Positions 1 through 7,304 of a stretch of 20,006 nucleotides of DNA are shown in pieces. The stretch is from assembly GCA_017399325.1 (NCBI GenBank), contig JAFQDY010000099.1, positions 1 through 20,006 of the forward strand. Reading direction: 5' to 3'. The notes beneath the pieces are model-generated. The model searched no databases and was not told the DNA's origin. It saw nothing but the letters and a program-made list of their open reading frames with translations. Origin of the DNA: Oscillospiraceae bacterium (GTDB lineage Bacteria > Bacillota > Clostridia > Oscillospirales > Oscillospiraceae). The position numbers were made by a program, and so were the translations under genes. Positions within the stretch are counted from its first letter, which is position 1, and the number at the start of each line of letters is the position of its first letter.

Positions 1-1160
1 CTTATGATAAAGACCGTTTCGAGAAAAACCCTGCGTATGCAGAAGCATTTGACAACTACGAGACCGGCATTGACTTCAACTACAAAAACGCGCAGTACAC
101 CCACACCTGGGAAGTGTTTGCCTGGGAAGGCGCTTCTGCCACCATCGCAGAAGCAAACGGCAAGGACAAGGCGCTGGCGCTGACCGGCAGTGTATTCTTA
201 AGCAACGTGAAACTGCCCGAGTATATCACCGCAGGTGACGATTACGCCAAACAGCAGGTTTGGCAGACCGCTTTCAGTTTGTCTGCCCTGCCCACCGGCG
301 ATGCAGAAGCGAAACTGCTCAACGCCACTTCCGGCTCCGGCACCAGCACCGACGGCGGCTTCCGCATCTTTGACGGCAAGTTGTACTACGGTAAGGTCGG
401 CGAGTATCAGGCATTTGAAAATGTGACGCTGGCCGCCAACACCGAGTATACCGTAAAGCGGGTCCTGGATTTCAGGACCGAAGGCGCATTCACCAGCAGT
501 TACTATGTTTACGATGCCAGCGGCAACCTTTTGGATAAGGCTGAAAATGTGGCCGTGGATACTATGACCCTGCCTGTGCAGAAGATCGGCCTGTCCACCC
601 AGAGTTTCGGCAACAACACCCTGTATGTGGACGACTATAAACTCTACGCCACCGGCCTGGGTTACACATTCGAAGTTTACAACGCCGCCACCGGCATTGA
701 ACTGAAAGACCCCACCGCAGCGCAGAACTTTGATGTGGCTTACCGGTTTAGTTGGATGAACGCCTCCGGCACCACCCAATCTTACAATGTGGTGGCCACC
801 TACTCCGACGGCACAAAGCAAGTGGTCAAGACCGTTACTATGGCGCCCGGCGCTGCCGCGGTGGATACGGGCATCGTGAAGGCAGACGGCAAATCCGTCA
901 CCCTTTCTGTGGAAGCCCTTGCCACCACCGATGAAGACACCAACACCGGCGCTCCCGACGGCGGATCTTCCGACGACGGCACTTCCGACGGTTCTTCCGG
1001 CAAGAAGGGCCTGTCCAATGCCGTTCTTCTGGTCGTGCTTCTGTGTCTGGCTGTGGTGCTGATCGGACTTGTGATCGCGGTTTTGCTGATCCCCGGCAAG
1101 ATCAAGACAGAAACTGCCCCCAATCAGGACGAAGACGACGCCCAAGCGCAAACCGAATAA
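1..1160 (+). CDS. Membrane-anchored surface protein, paralog A (5'-partial)
   Basis: This is the 3' end of a gene that enters from the left edge. The reading frame is open from base 3, and the first residues (YDKDRFEKNP...) align with the interior of the complete paralogs downstream (NDANRYEKYP...), so the frame does not begin inside the window. What remains is about 385 residues. It includes a LamG/jelly-roll-like domain ending in VDDYKLYATG, an Ig-like domain with a SWMNASG motif, and a Gly/Asp/Ser/Thr-rich linker. A single hydrophobic helix (AVLLVVLLCLAVVLIGLVIA) follows, then a short acidic tail ending QTE. The protein should be anchored in the cytoplasmic membrane with the domains outside. 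The function is unrecognised; carbohydrate or surface binding is inferred from the fold impression only. A hairpin terminator follows 10 nt after the stop. Confidence 0.9.
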   Translation, partial: YDKDRFEKNPAYAEAFDNYETGIDFNYKNAQYTHTWEVFAWEGASATIAEANGKDKALALTGSVFLSNVKLPEYITAGDDYAKQQVWQTAFSLSALPTGDAEAKLLNATSGSGTSTDGGFRIFDGKLYYGKVGEYQAFENVTLAANTEYTVKRVLDFRTEGAFTSSYYVYDASGNLLDKAENVAVDTMTLPVQKIGLSTQSFGNNTLYVDDYKLYATGLGYTFEVYNAATGIELKDPTAAQNFDVAYRFSWMNASGTTQSYNVVATYSDGTKQVVKTVTMAPGAAAVDTGIVKADGKSVTLSVEALATTDEDTNTGAPDGGSSDDGTSDGSSGKKGLSNAVLLVVLLCLAVVLIGLVIAVLLIPGKIKTETAPNQDEDDAQAQTE

Positions 1161-1170
1161 TACCCCCTTT

Positions 1171-1206
1171 CCCGACCGAGCGATTCCCCTCGGTCGGGAT
1201 TTTTTT
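1171..1206 (+). terminator. Rho-independent terminator after paralog A
   Basis: A perfect 10-bp stem (1171-1180 with 1189-1198) with an 8-nt loop is followed by A and a run of seven T. It lies 10 nt after the stop codon and separates copy A from copy B. Confidence 0.9.
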
Positions 1207-1248
1207 GGATTTTTGGCGCAGCCCTTTTTGCAGGCGATCTTGTTTTTC

Positions 1249-1277
1249 TTGACTTCTCAAAAAATGTGTGATATGTT
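1249..1277 (+). promoter_or_regulatory. Promoter of paralog B
   Basis: The -35 box TTGACT (1249-1254) is followed by a 17-nt spacer and a weak -10 TATGTT (1272-1277). TGA directly before it resembles an extended -10. The same arrangement recurs upstream of copies C, D and E. The predicted leader is about 85 nt. It contains a small hairpin (TTGTTG 1295-1300, CAACAA 1306-1311) and an AAAGGAG ribosome binding site at 1353-1359. Confidence 0.7.
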
Positions 1278-1370
1278 ATCGGTATCTTGTAAAGTTGTTG
1301 ATTTGCAACAAAAACCAAGTGTTCCGTTTTATGCAAAATTGACGAAAATCACAAAGGAGCGAGACCAAAA

Positions 1371-4160
1371 ATGAAAAAAGTTTTATCTTTGATTCTGGTT
1401 TCTGTGATGTTGCTTGCCACCGTTTTGACCAGCGGTATCGACGCGAGCGCGGCAGAAGTGGAGAAAAAGCCGTTTTATATGGCCAACTGGGACAATGTAG
1501 ACTCGGAAAAATATCCCAACATCTACACCAAGGCCTATTTCTGGATTCCTCCCGGAAGTGCTGAACTGAACATCTCCTACTCCGGTATGAAGAGCAGTGG
1601 CCGCACCATTGAAACTATGGCCCAGGCTATCAAGGAAGACTTCGATACATATCCCGACGACTCCAACACCCGCGTGCTGAACACCGTTAGCCTGACTGCC
1701 TACTTTATGGCCCAACAGGCAGAAGAAAAACTCTTCATGGGCACAGGCGCTGCTGAACTGGCCGCATGGCTGGACGAATTCCTCACCGAATACAAGCGCA
1801 TCGGCGGTAAACTGGACGGCATCAGTTCCGATACCGAGTTCCATATGGGCCTGTACAGTTATCTGCAGGGCGAATTCAACAACGGCGACCAGGAAATTTA
1901 CTACCGGATCGTCAACCACCCCGAGTATACGACCAAATTGCGCCCCAAGTTGGAAGAGCGCGGCTTTAATTTCTATCAGCCTTTGGCCTCTATGCCCGAG
2001 GCGCTGAAGAAGATTCAAAGCGAAATTTACGGCATCCACATCGGCGGCACTAACTTCTCCGAGTCTCGCTACATTTGGGACACTTGTGTCCGCGAACTGT
2101 ACCGGGAATATATTCGCACCGCTCTGTGGGAACCTCTGCAGAAGCACTACCCCGATGCATTTCTGGAAGACTATCAGGCCCGCGACTCCTACGGCTGGAT
2201 GAAAGAACTGCCCGAGACCGGTTCTCCCGGTACACCTATGTACAAGGGCGGCAACACCACCAAGGTCGGTAACTACTCCAACTACAACACCTATAACTAC
2301 GCGCCCAACTTCGTAGTGAAGAGTGAAAACGACACCCAATATCTGCACCCCGAATCTTTCAATGACGCTATCTACGAGAACAACCCCTTCGGTATGTTCA
2401 AGTGGGAAGTCAACACCTACAAGAATATGTATGCGGCAACCGATACCAAGAAGATCGACGTGCTCCTTGCTTACTACGAATACGGTCTGAACTACGGCAA
2501 GGCCACCGACGGCACTTCCGCCGGCACCGCCTACCACGCAGAGGCCTACTACCACGCAGCCATGCTGGATGCCAAATTCAGCGGCTACATCAACGACCAG
2601 GAATGTGGTTCTCAGGTTGAGTTTGACTTCAGCCTTGAAATTGCTTCCGAACTGTTAAAAGAAATCAACCGGGTGGCCGGTTATGCTGACCGCAAGCCCA
2701 TCGAGACCCCCGTCAACTGGAACGACTCCTTCCTGCTTTCCGGTATGTACGCAAACGGCCGGAACATCTGGCGTATCACCCCCGACACCAATACCGGCGC
2801 TTCCAAGAAGAACTTCTTAGTCAGCACCGATAACGGCCAGATTGTCTTTAAGAACAAGGGCCAGACCATCACATTCCCCCAAGGCACAATCATTGAAGAC
2901 AGTTTCATTCCCGCCATCGGCACCTGCGGCTACTGGGTAGAGACCCCCGCTGATGTGATGCCCACCATCGTCAACGATGCAAACCGTTACGAGAAGTACC
3001 CCGCTTACTACGAGAGTTTCAATACCTATGAGTCCGGTATGGTCTTTGACTACCAGAACACCAAGCACACTCACACCTGGAACATCTGGCTCCGTGACAA
3101 CGCTACCGTAACCGTGGAAACAGACAAGACCAACGCCAAGAACAAAGTGCTGGCCATCAATGGCAACGCATTTTTGAACAACTACAAGGTCCCCCAGTAT
3201 ATCACTGCCGGCGACAACTACGCCAAGCAGCAGCAGTGGGAGATCACCTTTAACGCATCTGCAATCCCCGCCGATTCCACCATCAAGTTGCTCAATGCCA
3301 CTTCCGGCTCTACCAATGACGCAACTGACGGTTTCTGCATTTCCGGCGGTAAGTTGCAATACGGCACTGCCGGCGACTATGTGACATTTGAAAATGTGAC
3401 CCTGGCTGCCAACACCGAGTACAAACTGGTGCGCACCCTGAACTTCTCCGATCCCGACAGTTTCACCGGCTGCTACTATGTTTATGATGCAGAAGGCAAC
3501 TTGCTTGACAAGGCAGAAGATGTGAAGATCACTCCCTTCAGCCTGCCCATCGAGAAGATCGGCCTTTCCACCGAGAATTTTGGTTCCAACACCTTGTATC
3601 TAGACGATTACAAACTGTCCGTGCTGGGCTACACCGCTGACTTTGAAGTTTACGATGCCGCCACCGGTATCATCGTAAAGGACGCGACCGCAGCCCGTGA
3701 CACCGACACCGCTTACCGTCTTTCCTGGATGAACGCCTCCGGCGCCACCAAGACTTTCAATGTGATCGCCACCTACGCCGACGGCACCAAGGAGATCCTT
3801 GAGACCGTCACCATGGCACCCGGCAGCGACGGCGTGAACACCAAGATCGTCAAGTTGGATGGCAAGTCCGCCACCTTCTCCATTGAAGAAGTGGCCGTTG
3901 AGGGCGGCGACAACCAGGGCGACACCAACCAGGGCGGCGACAACGCCGGCAATAACAACCAGGGCGGCAGTTCCATCGGCGATCTGCTGACCGGCGAAGG
4001 CGGCGACTACTCCGCTTACATTCCCTGGATGATCACCATTATCGTTCTGTCCGTTGTACTGATCGGCTGCGTTGTAGGCTCTTTGATCATTACCGGCAAA
4101 AAGACCGCAAAACCCGATGACGAGGACGAACCCGCAGAAGAAGCCCCCGAAACCGAATAA
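1371..4160 (+). CDS. Signal-peptide, single-pass membrane-anchored multidomain surface protein, paralog B
   Basis: A 929-aa protein of a family I do not recognise. Residues 1-27 are a signal peptide with an Ala-Ser-Ala cleavage site. Residues about 30-460 form a large N-terminal domain starting KKPFYMANW, with GGKLDGISSDTEF at 146-157. Its D154-x-E156 pair resembles the Asp-x-Glu catalytic strand ends of TIM-barrel glycosidases such as GH18; this is inference. Residues 467-530 look like a beta-rich extension ending GTCGYWVETPADV. Residues about 545-750 resemble a LamG/jelly-roll domain (LYLDDYKL), and 755-840 an Ig-like domain. A linker with NQGG repeats (843-868) precedes one membrane helix (about 883-907) and an acidic tail (PDDEDEPAEEAPETE). 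There is no LPXTG signal and no lipobox. The start is set by AAAGGAG at 1353-1359 and the signal peptide. The gene has its own promoter and terminator. Confidence 0.93.
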   Translation: MKKVLSLILVSVMLLATVLTSGIDASAAEVEKKPFYMANWDNVDSEKYPNIYTKAYFWIPPGSAELNISYSGMKSSGRTIETMAQAIKEDFDTYPDDSNTRVLNTVSLTAYFMAQQAEEKLFMGTGAAELAAWLDEFLTEYKRIGGKLDGISSDTEFHMGLYSYLQGEFNNGDQEIYYRIVNHPEYTTKLRPKLEERGFNFYQPLASMPEALKKIQSEIYGIHIGGTNFSESRYIWDTCVRELYREYIRTALWEPLQKHYPDAFLEDYQARDSYGWMKELPETGSPGTPMYKGGNTTKVGNYSNYNTYNYAPNFVVKSENDTQYLHPESFNDAIYENNPFGMFKWEVNTYKNMYAATDTKKIDVLLAYYEYGLNYGKATDGTSAGTAYHAEAYYHAAMLDAKFSGYINDQECGSQVEFDFSLEIASELLKEINRVAGYADRKPIETPVNWNDSFLLSGMYANGRNIWRITPDTNTGASKKNFLVSTDNGQIVFKNKGQTITFPQGTIIEDSFIPAIGTCGYWVETPADVMPTIVNDANRYEKYPAYYESFNTYESGMVFDYQNTKHTHTWNIWLRDNATVTVETDKTNAKNKVLAINGNAFLNNYKVPQYITAGDNYAKQQQWEITFNASAIPADSTIKLLNATSGSTNDATDGFCISGGKLQYGTAGDYVTFENVTLAANTEYKLVRTLNFSDPDSFTGCYYVYDAEGNLLDKAEDVKITPFSLPIEKIGLSTENFGSNTLYLDDYKLSVLGYTADFEVYDAATGIIVKDATAARDTDTAYRLSWMNASGATKTFNVIATYADGTKEILETVTMAPGSDGVNTKIVKLDGKSATFSIEEVAVEGGDNQGDTNQGGDNAGNNNQGGSSIGDLLTGEGGDYSAYIPWMITIIVLSVVLIGCVVGSLIITGKKTAKPDDEDEPAEEAPETE

Positions 4161-4177
4161 CCGTCAAATCCGTAACG

Positions 4178-4212
4178 ACTCCCCGGCTGTACAAACTGCC
4201 GGGGAGTTTTTT
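4178..4212 (+). terminator. Rho-independent terminator after paralog B
   Basis: A 10-bp stem (4178-4187 with 4198-4207) with a 10-nt loop runs into a stretch of six T (4207-4212). It lies 17 nt after the stop codon. Confidence 0.9.
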
Positions 4213-4268
4213 GCGGTTTTTTTCTCCGTTTCCGTCTTTGGAAAAATAAAAATTGTGCTTGTTTTATC

Positions 4269-4297
4269 TTGACTTTCAAAAGGATATGTGTTAGGTT
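4269..4297 (+). promoter_or_regulatory. Promoter of paralog C
   Basis: TTGACT (4269-4274), a 17-nt spacer and TAGGTT (4292-4297) match the type seen before copies B, D and E. TGT directly before the -10 fits an extended -10. A GC-rich hairpin (CCGGGCG 4306-4312, CGCCTGG 4316-4322, one G-U pair) falls within a few bases of the predicted transcription start. Confidence 0.65.
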
Positions 4298-4372
4298 ATT
4301 TTTGACCGGGCGACTCGCCTGGCTTTTGTGCAAAAAGGAAGACCCAAACAAGAAAAAGGAGAAAGATCGATC

Positions 4373-7138
4373 ATGAAAAGAGCATTCTCACTGATTCTGG
4401 TTTCTGTGATGCTGCTGGCCACCGTTTTGATGTGCAAGGTGGATGCAAATGCTGCAGAAGTCGAAAAGAAACCCTTCTATTTTTCCAACTGGGGTACTGT
4501 TGACCAGGACGAATTCCCTGGTATCTATTCCAAGCCCTACCTTTGGGCCGTCCGTGATGGGGACGAAGTAACCGTTTCCTATGGCGGCAAAAGCACTATT
4601 GAGGGCGTTGCCCAGGCTATGAAAGAAGCCATGGATGAGATCCCCGACGGCTCCGGTATGCGCATTATGAATGTCAGAGCGCTGCAAGTCCGTTTTATGA
4701 ACGAGCAGCCGGAAGCCAAACTCTTCTTTGACGAAAGTTCAAAGAAAATGGCTGCATGGATGGATGAATTCCTTGCCGAGTACAGCCGTATCGGCGGCAA
4801 GTTGGACGAGATCCACTCCGACTTCGAGTACATTTACGGCTACGCCCAATACCTGGCCAACGCCTATAGCGCAGGTGAGACCGAAGTCTACAACGACATC
4901 ATCAATCACCCCGCTTATCTGACCAGACTCCGTCCTATGCTGGAAGAGCGCGGCTTCAAATTTGCCGCCAAGCCTCTGGACTCTATGCCCGAGGCCGTGA
5001 AGAAGCAATTTAACGAGCTGAACAACATCAAGTCCGGTTCCGGTGACGACCAATCCAGGAAGATCTGGGACGTCTGTGTCAGCAATATGCATATACAATA
5101 TCTGGAAGAGGCGTTCTATGAGCCTGCCGTCAAGTATTATCCCGATGTGCTGTTTGACGACTGGCTGACCCGCGACTCCTACGCCTGGAACAAAGAAGTT
5201 CCCGAAAGCGGTCAGGATATGTACATCGGCGGTAACACCGTTGCTTCCAGCACCATGACCAACTACAGTTACTATAACTATGCGCCTTTCGTACAGTGGG
5301 TACAGCAATCCGAGTCTGACACCTACTACAGAAAGCCCGTTTCTCACAACGATGCCATCTACGAAAAGAACGCCTTTAATATGGCCCTGTGGGAGATCAA
5401 CACCACCAAGAACGTGACCGCCATCGCAGTGGAACAGGGCAAGGAGATCGGTTTCCACTTTGCCTACTATGACTGGGCTCTGGAACACAGTGCAAACGGC
5501 CCCGGCGGTTCTTCCGGCACTGCCTACTACACCGAGAGTTTCCTCCACGCCGGTTTGGCTGACCCCGTCTTCGGCGGCTATGTCATCGAGAGCGAAGTGG
5601 GCAACGCTGCAGATTACGAGTACAAGATCCAGGTCATTTCCGAGATCCTGACAGAACTGAACAAGGTGGCCGGTTACGCTGACCGGGAGCCTATCGTAAT
5701 GCCCGTCAACTGGAATGACTCCTTCGTCATCTCCGGTATGTACGCAAATGGCCGGAACATCTGGCGTATCACCCCCGATACCTCCACCGGCGTTTCCAGA
5801 AAGAAATTCCTTGTGAAGGAAGACGAAAATGAGGTCGTGTTCCGCATTCAGGGCCAGACCATCACCTTCCCCAAGGGCAACATCATTGAAGATGGCGACA
5901 TCTCTGCCGTTGGCACCTGCGGCTACTGGGTAGAGACCCCTGCCGATGTGAAGCCCATCGTCACCAACGACGCTGACCGTTATGCCGAATACCCCGCATA
6001 CTACGAGGTGTTTGACAACTACGAGACCGGCGCCACCTTCGATTATAAGATCCTGAAAAACTCCCACACCTGGACCTCCTGGGCGCTGGATAATGCAACC
6101 ATTACCATTCAGGAAGTCAGCGGCAAGGACAAAGAGATGGTCATCAAGGGCAACGCATTTTTGTCCAATGTAAAGACACCCGAGTACATCACCGCCGGCG
6201 ATAACTACGCCAAGCAGCAGGTTTGGGAACTGGCCTTCAAACTCGACTCCCTGCCCACCGGCGATGCAGAAGTGAAACTGCTCAGCGCCACCTCCGGCTC
6301 CGGCGTGAACACCGACGGCGGCTTCCGGATCTTTGACGGCAAGTTGTACTATGGCAAGATCGGCGAGTATCAGGCATTTGAAAACATCACTCTGGCTGCC
6401 AACACCGAGTACAAGGTGAAGCGCGTCTTCGACTTCCGGGATTCCGACAACATCCTGTGCAATTACTACATTTACGATGCCAGCGGCAAGTTGCTGGACA
6501 AGGCCGAGAATGTGGTGATCCCCAGCCTGACCCTGCCGGTGCAGAAGATCGGCATCTCCACCGAGAATTTCGCCTCCGGCGTCCTTCACGTTGATGACTA
6601 CAAACTCTACGCCACCGGCGTTACCACCGATCTGGAGATTTACAACGCAGACACCGGTATGCTGGTTGCTGACGCCACCGCTGCTCAGAGCACCAACACC
6701 GCTTACCGTCTTTCCTGGATGAACGCATCCGATGCCACCAAGATCTACAATGTGGTAGCCACCTACTCCGATGGCACCAAGCAGACCCTTGCATCCATCG
6801 AGATGCTGCCCGGCAGTGACGCCGTAAACACTGGCGTAGTAAAACTGGCTGACGGCAAGTCCGTGACCATCACTTTGGAAGAGACTGAGACCCAAGTCCC
6901 CGACGCAGGTGACGACACCGGCGACGATGGCAGCGGCAACGGTGGTCTGTTTGGCGACAGCGAAGACGGTGACAACACCCTGCTGATCGTGGGTATGCTC
7001 ACCATCACCGTGGCCATCTTCTGCGGCTGCGCGCTGGCGCTGACTCTGGTGATCACCGCCAAGAAGAAAGCCGCTGCACCCGCAGCAGACGAAACCCCTG
7101 AAACCGAGGCAGAACCCCCCGAAACCGACGCTGAATAA
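4373..7138 (+). CDS. Signal-peptide, single-pass membrane-anchored multidomain surface protein, paralog C
   Basis: A 921-aa protein with the same architecture as copy B. The signal peptide (MKRAFSLILV...DANA|AEV) is followed by the N-terminal domain with KKPFYFSNW and GGKLDEIHSDFEY (D150, E152). Then come the segment ending GTCGYWVETPADV, the LamG-like domain (HVDDYKLYATG) and the Ig-like domain. An Asp/Gly-rich linker, one membrane helix near the C-terminus and an acidic tail ending PPETDAE complete it. The frame is open further upstream to a GTG at 4328. The ATG at 4373 is preferred because it directly begins the signal peptide and sits 11 nt behind AAAAGGAG (4354-4361). The LamG-like part is closest to copy A in places (positions 6329-6384 against 366-421). 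The function is unknown; an extracellular glycan-binding or glycan-cleaving role is inferred only. Confidence 0.93.
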   Translation: MKRAFSLILVSVMLLATVLMCKVDANAAEVEKKPFYFSNWGTVDQDEFPGIYSKPYLWAVRDGDEVTVSYGGKSTIEGVAQAMKEAMDEIPDGSGMRIMNVRALQVRFMNEQPEAKLFFDESSKKMAAWMDEFLAEYSRIGGKLDEIHSDFEYIYGYAQYLANAYSAGETEVYNDIINHPAYLTRLRPMLEERGFKFAAKPLDSMPEAVKKQFNELNNIKSGSGDDQSRKIWDVCVSNMHIQYLEEAFYEPAVKYYPDVLFDDWLTRDSYAWNKEVPESGQDMYIGGNTVASSTMTNYSYYNYAPFVQWVQQSESDTYYRKPVSHNDAIYEKNAFNMALWEINTTKNVTAIAVEQGKEIGFHFAYYDWALEHSANGPGGSSGTAYYTESFLHAGLADPVFGGYVIESEVGNAADYEYKIQVISEILTELNKVAGYADREPIVMPVNWNDSFVISGMYANGRNIWRITPDTSTGVSRKKFLVKEDENEVVFRIQGQTITFPKGNIIEDGDISAVGTCGYWVETPADVKPIVTNDADRYAEYPAYYEVFDNYETGATFDYKILKNSHTWTSWALDNATITIQEVSGKDKEMVIKGNAFLSNVKTPEYITAGDNYAKQQVWELAFKLDSLPTGDAEVKLLSATSGSGVNTDGGFRIFDGKLYYGKIGEYQAFENITLAANTEYKVKRVFDFRDSDNILCNYYIYDASGKLLDKAENVVIPSLTLPVQKIGISTENFASGVLHVDDYKLYATGVTTDLEIYNADTGMLVADATAAQSTNTAYRLSWMNASDATKIYNVVATYSDGTKQTLASIEMLPGSDAVNTGVVKLADGKSVTITLEETETQVPDAGDDTGDDGSGNGGLFGDSEDGDNTLLIVGMLTITVAIFCGCALALTLVITAKKKAAAPAADETPETEAEPPETDAE

Positions 7139-7146
7139 ACCCACAA

Positions 7147-7176
7147 ACCCCCGGCTGAAAGGCCGGGGGTCCTTTT
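7147..7176 (+). terminator. Hairpin terminator after paralog C
   Basis: A 9-bp GC-rich stem (7147-7155 with 7162-7170) with loop TGAAAG is followed by CCTTTT. The T-run is short, so termination may be weaker than at the other copies. The hairpin core is identical over 22 nt to the one after copy E. Confidence 0.8.
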
Positions 7177-7206
7177 GCGCCATCGGGGCAAAACCCTTGG
7201 TTTTTC

Positions 7207-7235
7207 TTGACTTTGGCGTGATTTTGTGGTAGGTT
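7207..7235 (+). promoter_or_regulatory. Promoter of paralog D
   Basis: TTGACT (7207-7212), a 17-nt spacer and TAGGTT (7230-7235) form the same promoter type as before copies B, C and E. TGG directly before the -10 fits an extended -10. The -10 is again followed by AT. Confidence 0.65.
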
Positions 7236-7304
7236 ATAGTGCATATAGAAAAAGCCGATGTGCAGTTTTATGTAAACCACCTATGCGCGAAAGGAGTTTT
7301 CGTT

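Noticed and set aside
4328..4372. Upstream GTG start for paralog C (and likewise 7239 for paralog D)
   Set aside because: These would put a charged extension before the signal peptide. The ATG codons at 4373 and 7305 have good ribosome binding sites and begin the signal peptides directly, as in copies B and E.
4739..7183. An 814-codon open frame on the - strand opposite paralog C
   Set aside because: It is a shadow of the strongly C-ending codon use of paralog C. The translation is Gly/Val/His-rich with no recognisable domain, and similar shadows lie opposite the other paralogs (for example 10464-12299).
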